Source: Dipteris shenzhenensis
Taxonomy: Eukaryota > Polypodiophyta > Polypodiopsida > Gleicheniales
Length of the DNA: 64,000 bases
Reading direction: 5' to 3' (one strand)
NCBI GenBank assembly: GCA_047967505.1
Contig: CM106540.1
Shown: positions 51,271 to 63,020 of the stretch, one piece after another
How positions within the stretch are numbered: the first letter of the stretch is position 1
How the letters are laid out: the number at the start of each line of letters is the position of its first letter
Translations under genes and position numbers: made by a program
Notes under the pieces: model-generated
The model's input: the letters and a program-made list of their open reading frames with translations, nothing else
Database searches by the model: none
What the model was told of the DNA's origin: nothing

Positions 51271-52554
51271 TTATGGATCATTTTTTTGAGCATCCTTTAA
51301 ATCTTGAATGGATGGAAGGGACAGATGATTCAATGGAATAGGTAAAGGCGTTCGAGCAGCGACTGGCTGAGCATTGGTGGACACTTGAGCTGCACTTATC
51401 CCTGAACGAGACAATGCATCAGCAACAACATTATACTTGCCAGGCCCATAGGAGATTCTAAATGAGTAATCTTGCAAAAGAAGAACCCAACGTGCTAATC
51501 GTCCTTGCAGGCCTTTTTTCTTCAGTAACCCTGTCAAAGCCGCATGATCAGTTTGAATTTTGAATTGATTTCCATGTAAATATGCGTGCAACTTAGAAAT
51601 GGCCCAAACAACAGCCAAGCATTCCAATTCAGTTGCTGCATATCTTGGTTCGAGTCGTGTGAGTGACCTGCTGATGTAGACAATAGGTCGCAGTTCTCCA
51701 TTTTCATCCTTCTGCAGTAAAACCGCACCCAGACCATCTTCTGATGCATCAGTGCGGACCACAAATGGTTGCTGTAAGTCTGGATGTCGCAGTAATGCAT
51801 CCTCCTTAAGAAGATATCGAACTTTCTCAAAAGCATGCTGACAATCAGATGACCAATTGTACTCAACATTCAAAAGAAGTAAATTGCGAAGAGGAGCAGC
51901 GCTAGCTGCCAATTCTGGCATAAATCTGGAACTGAAACCTGCCATACCTAGAAACCTTTGTAGTTGTTTGACATTTTTTGGAGGGGGAAAATTTTGTACA
52001 GCTGTAACCTTATCAGGGTCAGGACGAATGCCATCACTTGAGATTACGAATCCCAAATATTTCAATTTAGCTTGTGCCCATTTGCATTTTTTGGAATTCA
52101 GCTTCAAGCTAAACTGTTGTAGTAAATTAAGTAATTCTGTCAACACTACCTTGTGATCATCCTAGGTCTTGGTGTGAATGAGAACGTCATCAAGATACAC
52201 TAGAACGCTGCCTTCCACAATTAGATCATGAAGAATAAAGTTCATCAATCTTTGAAAGGTCCCAGGTGCATTTTTCAATCCAAATAACATTACGTTAAAC
52301 TGGTAGAACCCAAAAGGTGTTCGGAATGCAGTATTTTCTCGGTCTTCTTGTTTGAATGGTATCTGCTAGTACCCTGACTTGAGATCCAGACTAGTGAAGA
52401 ACTTGGAATGAGCCAGAGAATCAAGTATATCATCTAGACGAGGGAGCGGATACTCATATCGAATTGTGATAGCATTCAAGAGCCTGAAATTGACACAGAA
52501 TGGATATGAACTGTTATCTTTCTTCACCAAATGAGGCTCACGTGTCCACGGCAT
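51271..52554 (-). pseudogene. Gypsy reverse transcriptase and RNase H
   Basis: [22 protein letters not shown], then [10 protein letters not shown] with TAG at 52366-52368 where Trp is usual; the catalytic VYLDDV box (about 52186-52200); TAG at 52162-52164, also a Trp position. Thumb: KLKYLGFVISSDGIRPDPDK. RNase H: VRTDASEDGLGAVLLQKDEN, ELECLAVVWAI, IQTDHAALTG and VADALSR. One frame throughout, so apart from the stops it is well kept. Confidence 0.93.
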
Positions 52555-52832
52555 TTCGAATGTGAAATGACTTTCTCCCGTAGCATTGTGTTTACATGTT
52601 CCCTCAAAATTTGGACTTCACGGCTTGATCTTCTCCTTTGCGCTGTTGAAACTGGTCGAACATCCCCTATAGGAATATCATGAGAAATCTTTGCCGTTGT
52701 AGTCGTTGGTATATTACCTGCAAATGCATTCGGAAATTTTGATAGAATCTGTTGAACTTCAGATTGTCGGAGTACATCTGCTTGACCAGAGCCGAACACA
52801 TGTGAGAAGTAATGATATGAGAGTAAATCCAA
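52524..52832 (-). pseudogene. Gypsy protease-RT linker
   Basis: HDIPIGDVRPVSTAQRRRSS and [13 protein letters not shown] form the block just before RT (H-I-x-TG-x-PV...RR.P....V..E...ML..GVI). A frameshift near 52550 separates it from RT, and another near 52850 from protease. Confidence 0.8.
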
Positions 52833-52834
52833 GG

Positions 52835-53200
52835 AACGGTCGTCTCTTCATCGAGATGTACACATTTGTTTTTGAAATCAATGACTGCATTATGACTTGA
52901 CAACCAATCGCAACCTAGAGTGACTGGGAAGATTTGACGTGGAAGGACTGTGGTCGGTACAATAAATTTTTGGCCTGAAAATTCTAACTCTATATCAGCT
53001 CCTGAAGATGAACTAACCTGTGTCAAATTATCTCCAAACATGACACGATTATTCGAAAGGGAGTAAAGAGGAATATTATGATCTAAAATGAATGAACTAA
53101 AAGAGGACGTAAGTGAACTACCTGAATCAACTAAAACTAACATTGGTGTTTTTTGGAATAAAGCCTCTATGACAAAAGTGATTGGAGGAGGACAAGGACT
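52835..53200 (-). pseudogene. Gypsy aspartic protease
   Basis: Contains the active site LVLVDSGSSLTSSFSS (D-S-G intact), the flap-like VMFGDNLTQ, and FPVTLGCDWLSSHNAVIDFK, the ILG-like end (LGxDWLxxHNAxID). It is shifted relative to gag, which is common at gag-pol borders; the frame change lies near 53200. Confidence 0.88.
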
Positions 53201-54171
53201 ACCTGGAGAAGATTCCTCCTTGGCCTCTCTAGATCTTCTTTTCCCAACACTGCATAGTCGCTGATACTAGTTGTCTGGGCATTCTGTACTTGGTTCAGGA
53301 GACATTGTTTTGTAACATGCCCATACCTATTACAATGAAAACATCTCGGTTTGCCATTCACATCATGGTCAGGGAGTTTCTTGTCATTAGAAGTGTATGG
53401 CCTAGGTCTTGACATGTTTTTTTGAAAGTTTTGCACATTTTGAGTATGATCTATCTCCATAGGCGTGGGAGCAATGCTATAATTTGGAACATGCAGTAAA
53501 GGAGGTAGAGCTGGAGCTTTTGCACCATTTCTTGCTGACGTGAACTCGATCCTTTGTGCTATAAGGAGTGCCTCGTTGAGAGTTTTGGGGCCTTGATCCT
53601 AAGTGCGAACTGAAATATCTGAATGAAGTCTTGGCCATAAAAAGAACAACTTCAAGTCCTCAATCATATTCGGATCTACTCGCAGCAAAAGATGAGTAAG
53701 CTTAACACCAAATTGGGACACAGTATCCGTCTGTTGCTTCAAATCTTGAAGTTGGGTCAATGCATCCTTCACGGTTTCTGTATTACCGAATGCAGTTGTC
53801 ATTGCATGCTGTAGATGCGGCCAAGACTGCTTTATGTTCTCGTCTAGCTGATGGTACCAAGCTGCAGCTAAACCTTGAAAGGACGGTTTTATCTCTTCAA
53901 CCTTCTGGGTATCAGTCCATCGATGATACTCGGCCAAGTTTGAAAAGTGATCCAGCCACATATAAATATCGTCTTCAGATGATACAGTGTAGGGCTTTGG
54001 ATGACCTTTGGAGTCATGACCAGCGTTGTACACTTGACGGGACGTCAAATGCGCAGTTAAATTGGCCACATGGACATTGGACTGAACGAGCTCAAAAAGT
54101 AGTGTGGCTTCGGTTGTGATATGGCGGGATGGTGATGACTGTTGCTCTTCTTGAGTGTGTTCATATTCCAT
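53167..54171 (-). pseudogene. Gypsy gag with zinc knuckle
   Basis: Starts MEYEHTQEEQQ only ~20 bp inside the 5' LTR. Capsid: SEDDIYMWLDHFSNLAEYHR, then WTDTQKVEEIKPSFQGLAAA and HLLLRVDPNMIEDLKLFFLW. A TAG at 53599-53601 breaks it; the same frame goes on to MEIDHTQN and a knuckle CFHCNRYGHVTKQC (CX2CX4HX4C). One stop and a late frameshift are the only lesions. Confidence 0.88.
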
Positions 54172-54192
54172 CCTGGCATCTCCACCAAAATA
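54172..54192 (-). promoter_or_regulatory. Probable primer-binding site
   Basis: The minus-strand sequence inside the LTR reads TTTTGGTGGAGATGCCAGG just before the gag ATG. TGG starts 4-5 bases in, as a primer site should. It matches neither the tRNA-Met nor the tRNA-Asp plant sites; which tRNA is meant was not decided. Confidence 0.5.
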
Positions 54193-54518
54193 CGTAACAA
54201 GCGTACGTATGAAAAGGGAGAGGGTGACGGAGACTCAAGCGCAATAACAAAGGGAAACACGATCTCAACCAGAAATTGAGCACACAAAAGACTGTGTTCT
54301 TTATTCAGCTCAACGGCCTTTTAACAAGCTTCTTTACAACAACGGAATTGCAGCAAGAAGATGTTGGAGCGTCTCGATGGAGTGTCTGTGCTGGCAGGGT
54401 GCCAACACGAATCCTAGGTGTCTACGCAGCTGAGTTGGAGGGCTGCTTATGTGGATTCCACATGGTTGGACTGCCACATGGCAGCTACGTGATTTGGCAA
54501 CTTAGGAGTGTTGTCACG
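54193..54518 (-). repeat. 5' LTR of the minus-strand gypsy element
   Basis: 326 bp, paired with 49746-50071. The middle (roughly 54242-54434) is identical between copies, while all mismatches lie near the two ends. Confidence 0.93.
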
Positions 54519-54551
54519 ATATATATGTATATATATATATATATATATATA
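54519..54551. repeat. (AT)n microsatellite, right flank
   Basis: Imperfect AT repeat that continues the (TA)n at 49728-49745 once the gypsy element is removed. Confidence 0.9.
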
Positions 54552-54613
54552 AATGTACATGTGTAAGAAAGACCCGGGTAATTTTGTAATAAACTCTAAA
54601 CCCCCCTTAGAGC

Positions 54614-54973
54614 CTTAGCACATGGATGGGTCTAGCATGGGTTGAGGATGGGAATATTTTTGTATCATTACCCATCCTAGACCAAATGGTCTAGGATGGA
54701 TTTAGAATGGGAGTAGCCACTTTTTCTCCCATCTTGAACCTTGGCAACTAGAATGGGTTCCCCTTTTATAGCAATTCCAAAACATGGGAGGATGACATGT
54801 GGTCCCCACCTCCTAAACACATGAAATGATGCCATGTGTCCTCTTCCACCTAAACCCATCCCTAGCTCTTTTTTTGTTAGCACATGGTGGGATGGGAATA
54901 GGATAGGAATATGCATGGGACCACTTGGGACCACCTTTTCCCATGCCCATCCTATTTCTTCCCATGTGCTAAG
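54614..54973. mobile_element. MITE/foldback-like element, 12-bp terminal inverted repeats
   Basis: CTTAGCACATGG at 54614-54625 and its exact inverse at 54962-54973. A further inner TTAGCACATGGTGGGATGGG (from 54878) can also pair with the right end, so the right quarter folds on itself. No ORF. CCCTTA occurs just outside both ends, but not at equal distance, so the target duplication is unclear. Confidence 0.55.
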
Positions 54974-56670
54974 TCCCTTACTTTTCCCTTCTACTTACAC
55001 TTCAAAATTTATTTATTTACTTATTTTTTTAATGGTCATTAACTAAGTTTTATGGCATAAATTAAACTCTTTTTTAACTATTATTAGTTTCCCCCTTCCC
55101 TTTACTCTCCTTTTCCCTTTTGTGGTGTAATTTTAATTGAGTTATTATTTTATGGCATTTTTAAAATAATTAGTCAATTTGATTATCCCCCTCTCTCTTA
55201 CCCTCTTTTACCCGACCCCTATTCGATTGTAAGTTTGATAACCCTTTTATTTTTCTTAATAAACCTTGATTTTTAATAACCTTATGTCGTTTTTAAGTCT
55301 TTTGAGGGTGTTCTTCTAAATTGATTTAATGATGGTCTTCTTAATTTCCTTAATGGCTTAACTTTTTTAAATCCCACCCCCTCTTTATTATAATACCAAA
55401 TTAAATACTCTCCTCTTTTTAAGTAGTAGTTTATTTATGGTCCTTTCACACACGATATACTAAAATTCAGTTAATTGTGAGCAAATTTTTCCATGCTACC
55501 CCCAATTCCCCACTCAACTACCCTAACCTAGCTACCACTAACCTTTCCCTCTTTATTGATTATGGATAAAATTTCCCATACAACCCCCTAATCCCCTGCT
55601 TAATTACCCGTAACCTAAATGCCTCTAATTACCCATAACCTAAATGCCTCACAAACCCTTAATCCACCACTTAATTACCCTTACCCTAATTACCTCTAAA
55701 CTTTCCCATGTGCTCCCAAGTGCTCCTCGTGGCCATTTCCACTACCACCTCTACCCAATACTCTTTCATACTCCCCTGCCACCATTGCACACTAATCTTC
55801 TAAAAAATACACAGATGTTCTTGATTAAAAATTTTATTGCAATCGATATACTCATAGCTACAAGCCCTTGCATTCTCTTGAGCTTCTACCTTGTCACAAG
55901 TGTTCCTTCGGCGTCGAAATCCTTCCTCATATAGCTTTACGTGACTATTTTTTGGTCCCTTCTCCCACTGATTAGCATCGTCACAACTTCTCTTCTTCAC
56001 TTGATTAGCTCCTCAGGTTTCTATGTAAAGAGATTCTTTAAGGATTTGCCTCTAGGAGAACTTTGGTCCTCTGGTTCTGCAAGTTCTATAGCAGGAGCTC
56101 CTCGACTATCTATAGCTCCATCTTCATCAACCTTCAATGACATTTCTTTTGTTTTGGATTTCTATCTTGCACATGCTTCTCGGCTTCTATAGCAATTTAT
56201 GTATCTCTACAATTTTTGTATCCAAAGACGACTTAGAATAGCCTCACCAATGACTTCCTCCAAAGTTCATGCTCACATCCACTAAGCCACGTCTTCGGGC
56301 TACAACCACCTTCTAAGCCCATGTGAAATCGTCTCCTAGCATCGACCCTACAAACAATGAGTCTCCAAAGCACCATAAATGACTCCTCCATTGCTCAGAA
56401 CATGAGCGGGCTCTATGATGAGCTCACGAGCTCTCCACTTCCTTCTGCTCTCCTGTCTCGCATGGCACTTGGCTTCCATGCTCTCATCTCGACAGGTTCC
56501 ATGGCGGCATCTTTCTTTTTTTACCGATCATGGTAGCCTCTCAGCCACCTCTATATCTGCACATTGTGAGATCTTATTATGTGGAATAATACGATGTTCC
56601 TCATTGCTCCCGAAAATTTTGCATGGCTAGCTTACTCCTTTATGTTGTGCAATGGTTGCCCTACAAGCCA
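54974..56670. other. T/C-rich spacer, no gene
   Basis: About 1.7 kb of T- and C-rich sequence with small repeats (AATTACCCATAACCTAAATG twice near 55600-55650). Open stretches such as 55644-55934 look like composition effects. Confidence 0.5.
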
Positions 56671-56673
56671 TCC

Positions 56674-56674
<1 letters not shown>

Positions 56675-56711
<37 letters not shown>

Positions 56712-56790
56712 AACAAACAAAAAATCTATTTGTATTTCCTATTTCATAAACAGAATAAAATGTATACATATATCTCTATCTATTTATATA

Positions 56791-56824
<34 letters not shown>

Positions 56825-56845
56825 AACACTTTTTATTGGCGGTAA

Positions 56846-56936
<91 letters not shown>
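56675..56936. repeat. Compound (CA)n/(CT)n microsatellite
   Basis: (AC)n 56675-56707, (CT)n 56791-56809, (CA)n 56810-56825, (CT)n 56849-56875 and (CA)n 56876-56935. Long open frames here are repeat artefacts. Confidence 0.97.
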
Positions 56937-56938
<2 letters not shown>

Positions 56939-56949
56939 GCGCACATACA

Positions 56950-57954
56950 CACACATTGTTAGCCAGAAAAGAAATCAAGACAAGAGGTGAGAGGATAGGT
57001 ATGGCAACGCTCAAGGGCCATAGAGGAATAGGGAAGGTGAGGGGAGAAGCGTTAACCTGGGTAGGGAAAAGAGACTAAGAGGGGAGGGAATGAAGAGGGA
57101 GACTATGGCACAAGGGGAGAGAGAGAGGGGAAAGAAGAGCATGTACATGATGGGAGGAGGAATGTAAAGATGGAGACATCAAGGGAAGAGGGCCATGCTT
57201 TATTTGAAAGGAAGGGAAGGGGGAAATCAAAGTACTAGCTAGGTGGCTTTACAAGAATGAGCGTGTCCCCTCAAGGAATAGCCCCCTCCTTTTATAGCCA
57301 AGAGAGGGGGTCTCTCCCAATAAATGCATCCTCCCACATGCATGGTGTGTGTGGAAGAGTCTCCATGTGGGCTAGGCGATTATGCACTCTCAATTGTGTG
57401 CGATAACCCTTGGCCACATTTTTCCACATATATCAACTCCCATATCCCAAGTCTATGATACTCCCTTGGTCTCTTCCCACTTTTGTAATACGTTCAAACT
57501 TCTAGGAGGACAAGTGGAGGGTTGGCACAAGGAATCTTGCTACCTCATCCTACTTTCCCCATTATTTAACTTGCATTCTTGGACCTTCTATACCTTCCCC
57601 ATATGGGCCTATCCTATATGGAGGGAATGACCCAATATAATATCCATCTCCACCTATTTTATATTATTTCTCCCATGGACTTTGGGCCATATCTCACTAA
57701 ATGCAAGCATGGGACCGCCTAGGTAGAGGGGTGGCACAAGGAGGAACCATGCCACCTTACATTTTATAATATTACTACCATGGATTATGTACATCACACC
57801 TTATGGGTCCTCTTACGTGGAAGGGTGGCACATGGTCATGCCGTGCCACCTTAACCTTGGGCCCTATGCACACCATATTTTATTATACTATTGCCACACA
57901 TACAAACACACACACATATTTATGCCTTTTTCTTTAGACAAATTTATCCATAAT
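56950..57954 (-). repeat. 3' LTR region of a Tat-like gypsy element (ends uncertain)
   Basis: It directly follows, in minus-strand sense, the end of pol and a G-run (polypurine tract) at about 57958-57967. It contains a minus-strand TATA box, GGCTATAAAAGG, around 57285-57300. Neither end is confirmed by a second copy. Confidence 0.45.
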
Positions 57955-59790
57955 AGTTCCCCCCCCAGGCAGAGAATGCACAGCATTTCCATGCCTGGGT
58001 CCATCACGCACAAAGAAGGGCTTGAGGTAACGCTTGTTGATCACCTTCTTGCCATATGGCTCATGCAGCTCCTGAACTTGTATAGACCCATTGCTACGTT
58101 CCTTGATGACTTTGTATGGACCGGTCCACAATGGAAGGAACTTCTTATCCATTTGGTGGTCGAATCTGTTTTCAAAGCATAGCACAACATCCCCCTCAGC
58201 AAAGTGGCTTTCCCATCCCTTGCGAATCTTAGCATCCAAGCGGGCCTTTTGTCGATTATTTTGAATCTCTGTTTGATGTAGGGAAAGGCGTCGGGTTTCA
58301 TCTAGCTTCTCAAGTTGCATCAACTGGGCCTCTATATGCTCATCTTTTGTCATCCTCTATTCTTGTGCCAATCTCAATGCCGGAATCTCTATCTCTAGTG
58401 GTAAAATAGCCTCAATACCATACAACAACTCAAAAGGAATGTGACCTATAGACATTTTATGAGTGATGTTGTAAGCCCATACGGCTTTTGTGACCTTTTG
58501 ATCCCACTGGCTCCTGTTTCCTGTAGCCATTTTTCCCATGGTTTTACAAAGGAGGCCATTGGTCCGCTCCGTTTGACCCATGGATGCTGGATAATAGATG
58601 CTAGAAGTGCAATGATCAATACCCATGCGATCCATGAGTAACTCCACTGCTTCATTTAAGAATGGACTCCCATTGTCAGATACTATTTCCATGGGTGTCC
58701 CAAACCTTGTGCAGATATGTTCAAATATGAAATTTGAAACTGCCTTACCATTTGCTACGAGGAGGGCGATACCTTTAGCCCACTTAGTGACATATTGAGT
58801 GGCTACCAAAAGATACTTCTTTTTGCAAGCAGTCATGGGCAGGGGCCTGACAAAATCTATTCCCCAATTCTGAAACGGATGGATGGACATCACTGGGTGA
58901 TGTTGCCCAGGACACAAATCCTTCCTACCAAAGAATTGGCATGGTTCACAAGTTTTGCAATGCATAGTGACATCCTTGAACAAGGTCGACCAATAGTACC
59001 CAGCATGTAAAATCTTCTTAGCTGTATAGTCACTAGCATAGTGGCCTCCACAAAATCCATCATGATAATGCTTTAATACCTTAGGTACTTCATCTGCATC
59101 AATGGCCCATCTTAGTACCCCATCCATGCCTTGATGGTACAACACCCCATCAAAGAGGGTGTAGCCCCTACTATCTCTGCGGATCTTTCTCTCATAGCTA
59201 GTACTTTCTGGAGGAAAGGAGAAAGCAGTCAAAAACCTGTAGATACTGCCATACCATGGATCCCTAACTTCTATGGCCACTACAAGGGTTACATCAAGGC
59301 ACTCCTCTAAATCAATCAAAGCATTCTTCAAGTTGGAGCAACCCCCTTTTACAATTTTGAAAGAAAAATCATATTCTTGTAAAACGGCCAACCATTTGGC
59401 CAACCGGCCCATGGGATTTGGTGATTGAAGAACCTGCTTTGCAAGACCAGTGCTAGTGAGTATAATGAAGGACTTTCCAGCCACATAATGCTTAAATTTC
59501 TCAATGCAGAACACCAAAGACAAGGCCTGCTTGTCAGCCTCTAAGTAGCGTCATTCAGTGTCGAGCAATTGTCGAGAAGCAAATCGAATGGGATACATGA
59601 ACCGATTCTCCCCTTGTTGGAGAAGAATACCTGCCAGAGTGTGCTCACCAAACCCAGGATTGATATAGAAAGTCTTTGACCAATCAGGATTGCATAGAAT
59701 GGGTTCTGAAGCTAGAGCATTCTTGATTTGTGCAAACCCATGATCACAATCCTCATTCTAAGAGAAATCAACTTGTCTTGGTCCAGTAGC
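57934..59790 (-). pseudogene. Tat/Athila-like gypsy RNase H and integrase, minus strand
   Basis: From about 59790 the minus strand reads an RNase H (ILCNPDWSKTFYINPGF, IRFASRQL), with a TGA near 59552. Frame 59523-58357 continues ALSLVFCIEKFKHYVAGKSF, the HHCC domain (H...GGHYASDYTAKKILHAGYYW, then CKTCEPCQ) and the catalytic core: Asp in WGIDFVRPLP, Asp in IVSDNGSPFLN, Glu in GQTERTNG. A frameshift leads to 58353-57934, the C-terminal part (FAEGDVVLCFENRFDHQMDK, LWTGPYKVIKER) up to a stop at 57934. RT and gag are missing. Confidence 0.88.
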
Positions 59791-60029
59791 ATGGATTCCT
59801 CCTTTGCGAGCTTTTCTTCAATCTTGAAGTAGTCTTGGGCTTGAGTGTGCAGAAGGCCAAGCTTCTTGACATTATCTCTTCATTCTTATAAGCACACATA
59901 TTGATTCAAATACAATTTTAGTATACATTAAAACATTATTAAACGGCTTATTGCATCTCTATAGCCAAATTGACTAGAGCATTGAGGCTCTGGTGATGTT
60001 CTAGTTTTGTGGAGCTCTATTAGGAGAAT
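59791..60029. other. Junction spacer
   Basis: About 240 bp between the gypsy RNase H and the LINE end, without a readable motif. Confidence 0.4.
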
Positions 60030-60650
60030 CTTCGAGAAAAATGATCTAGTAGCTAAAAGGGAAGGGAGCTATGTGTCGGTATATCAAATCCCATAGTTCC
60101 TTGGAATAGGCACAATTGAGGAACAAGTGTGGGATATCCTCTCTCGCTCTGTTGCATCTTCTACACCAACCATTCCTGTGACCGATCTTTTGGGCTCGAA
60201 CTGCAGTCCAGATACCTCAGTGTAGGATGAGCCAGAGGAGGCACAATTGTTTTTAAGAGATCTCTCAATCCCAGACTTTAGAGAATCTATGAGAACAAAT
60301 GTTATTGTCCTCTCTTCGATACCACATTTTGTTTAGTCTACTTATCAACTCCTCCTGACCATCATTGATGATAGGAACCAAAGAAAGACTCCATTGGCCC
60401 GCCCATCTAAATTCTCTCATCCCACGAGAGGTAGACAACTACCTAGCCAGGGGAGGTTTTCTCTGGCCCACACAGCCTACTGTTCCTTTATCATGGGGAG
60501 GTCAAATCTATTTAATATTTGTGATTCCAATAGGAAGTTATCGTTGTGCCACTTACCTTGAGCACGATCCCACAGATCTCCCGAGACATTGGTCCCTCTC
60601 TTGCTTAGTCCGAGAGCTACTTTGAGTTGATCATCTCATAGTAGCGGATG
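60030..60650 (-). pseudogene. LINE ORF2 C-terminus with zf-RVT domain, minus strand
   Basis: Minus-strand pieces read LKVALGLSKRGTNVSGDLWD and WHNDNFLLESQILNRFDLP (about 60500-60640). Then comes the zinc-binding RT tail RAQKIGHRNGWCRRC with REDIPHLFLNC (about 60085-60200), matching zf-RVT (CxxC...E(D/T)xxHLFxxC...LW) of plant L1-type LINEs. Several frames are needed. Confidence 0.7.
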
Positions 60651-61140
60651 GGCGCTAAACAAGATCGAGAACCAAATTGATCTTTGCTATAGAAGGTGTC
60701 TGTTTTCCTTGTAAATTCCTTTCATTTAAGGAAAGGTTACATACTTTCCCAGGCCCTTGTTCTTTCCTTTCTAAAAATTATTTTCAAGTAATGTTTACAC
60801 TCTTGCACCTAACATTTAGCTCCTCATTGCATATGCCTCAACACTTATTGTATGTAACATATGCCTTTAAAAATGGTAATCTACCTTGCATACCTAGAAC
60901 AAATGCAAAGGCATGAAGCATGCCTAGACAAAGAAAATTAGCTGCATGCCACTAGAATTTGTTCATAGCAACAATCAAATGTAGATTACACCAAAAGACC
61001 AAGCAACAACTAAACGGGGAGTATTTGCTTGTAAGTAATTCCCTTTGGCTTATGTAATACACTAGCAACCTTTCAAAGAGTAATGTATACTGCATTCAAA
61101 ACCCACCATAAAGTGTGTTAGGAAGAAGTCCTAAATAATT
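60651..61140. other. AT-rich spacer, nothing recognised
   Basis: About 490 bp without a supported feature. Confidence 0.4.
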
Positions 61141-62720
61141 GTAGTGAAATGGGATTTCCTTACGTTGTCTGAAATGTTGATTTATGGTAACACATGGGAT
61201 GGGCCACATGGTGTCATGGAATTTCTACAGACATGGAAAAGGTCAAAGTAATGCTTGAACTACTGGCTCCATGGAATATGCAAGATGTATAAATCTTAAT
61301 AGGGCATGTAGGATACTACAAAAGGTTCGGCAATGATAGCTAGACCACTATACTAGCTCTTAATAGAATTCTTATGGACCAAGGAATGTGAACAAGGGTT
61401 TGAAATCATAAAGGTAATAGAATTCTTATGGACAAGGGTTTGAAATCCTAAAGGTAAGATTGGCTATTGCCTTTCCAACCAAGAGAACAAAATAGCTACC
61501 CAGTCTACATTAGAAGCAATCAAATCAATGAGACAGCTGTAAATCATACCACCATGTAACAACAAGCGTTATTAATGATCTATGATGTGAAAAAGATTAG
61601 GTGCTATTATTGGAAAATGATTTTGTCTTCTACACTAATTAGTAAACCTTACCATATCTAGTTAGTCGACATGCACAATAGCTAGAATAATTAGGTGGCT
61701 TCTAGGGTTACAAGAATTTGAGCTCAAGATTCTAATGCTCAAAGGGACACAACACTATAATGTACATCATATGTCCTAAGTGAGGGTGCTCTGATCTTTC
61801 AAATAGGTGTAGCTCTCAAATGGTGAGCATGTATCATAGGATATCCCATGGCAAGAAGAGCATTCATTAGACCTCAGACCTCTTGATGCAACAAAATTAA
61901 AAGTAGCTCCATATCAACTACTAGTAGACTCATGCAGGAACAGTAGGTGGCCATTTTCCAGGAGAATAAATTGATAAAAAATCCTCCTATTAGGGTTGTT
62001 GGTGGCCCACTTTATGGAAAGATACCTTTGACAATGTCAGGTAATATGATGTTGAAAAATGCTAGGCACTTTGATGTTTGCCAAAGAAATAAGAAGCCAC
62101 AACACAAGGTTATTAACCCTTGGACAATGATTTTTTCTCATAACCCTTTTTGGAAAATGAGGGATTGATTATGTGGTATATATATAGATATCTACGAAGG
62201 GCACTTAATCATTGTACATGATTATTCCCACAAATTATTCCACAAAAGGAGGTATTTTTGGAGCGATGAGGATAGCATATGCAAGAAGCACATAAAAACT
62301 TATCTATGAATAAGTGATTACCATATACGGTTGTCCATAAATATTGTACCTGATAAGTGGAATACTTCATAAATGATGTGATTAGAGAACTATTGATTGG
62401 CTTTATGATCATCCAACATAATTATCTACAAGGAAATTGAAAGGTTGATTCTACTATTAAGATTTTGGGTAATGCAATTATCAAGACAAGAGAACCTATA
62501 AGAGTGGATTGAATTGAAAATCTTATTGCAACCTTATGGGGTTACATAGTCATAGTCAAGTCAATATTAGCATGAGATTTGCACCATTCCAATTAGCGTA
62601 GGCCTTGAAGAAATGGTTCCACTAATTGACACTAAGGAAAGGGCCTATATTCCATGACAACAAAAAAGAGAAGACACAAAGCATGGTTTGATAGGAATTT
62701 CAAACATAAGGAGATTAACA
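61141..62720 (+). pseudogene. Heavily decayed gypsy RNase H-integrase, plus strand
   Basis: Scattered in several frames: GHVGYYKRFGN near 61300 (RT end / RNase H start, usually GYYRRFI); ALLMIYDVKKIRCYYWK near 61570 (E.LA.....KFR.YL); the integrase zinc domain VVGGPLYGK with FDVCQRNKKP (61990-62100); and IDYVVYI near 62165 (WGIDYVGP). The order and strand are those of a Tat-like pol. Every segment carries stops, so it is an old copy. Confidence 0.6.
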
Positions 62721-62779
62721 AGGCAATTTACTATATTGAAGATAATTTTAGGAATTTTAGGAATTTTAGGAAGACAATC

Positions 62780-63020
62780 CAATGATTTTGAGACTATCCA
62801 AATGAGACCATCTGATGCATTTATATAGCATAGTTATAGTGTTGCAAGATTATGCTATTTCAATGTTGCAAAGAAATGATGCAAGAAATTTTGAGAAATT
62901 TGAATTATTTCGAGACTATCCAAATAATTATGAACAAAATGAGACCTTGTAATGCGCTTATAGAGCATAGTTACAGTGTTACATGATCATGCTATTATGT
63001 TGCAAAGAAATGATGCTAGC
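62780..63020. repeat. Diverged tandem duplication
   Basis: Two copies share GAGACTATCCAAAT, TATAGAGCATAGTTA or its near variant, AGTGTT(G/A)CA(A/T)GAT, and GTTGCAAAGAAATGATGC. The second has an extra TTATGAACAAA piece. A TTAGGAATTT triple repeat precedes them. Confidence 0.75.

Larger units (their letters stand above)
49746..54518 (-). mobile_element. Nearly complete Ty3/gypsy element, minus strand
   Basis: Two 326-bp LTRs (49746-50071 and 54193-54518), a polypurine tract, and gag, protease, RT, RNase H and integrase in the standard gypsy order. ATAT flanks both ends inside an (AT)n microsatellite. Pol is broken by frameshifts and TAG/TAA stops. No chromodomain is seen after integrase. The RNase H wording (YISRSLTRLEPRYAATELEC) is closer to animal-type gypsy elements than to the common plant chromovirus or Athila/Tat forms. 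Confidence 0.93.

Noticed and set aside
56623-57078. 151-codon Thr/His-rich frame
   Set aside because: It translates CA/CT microsatellites; no real protein features.
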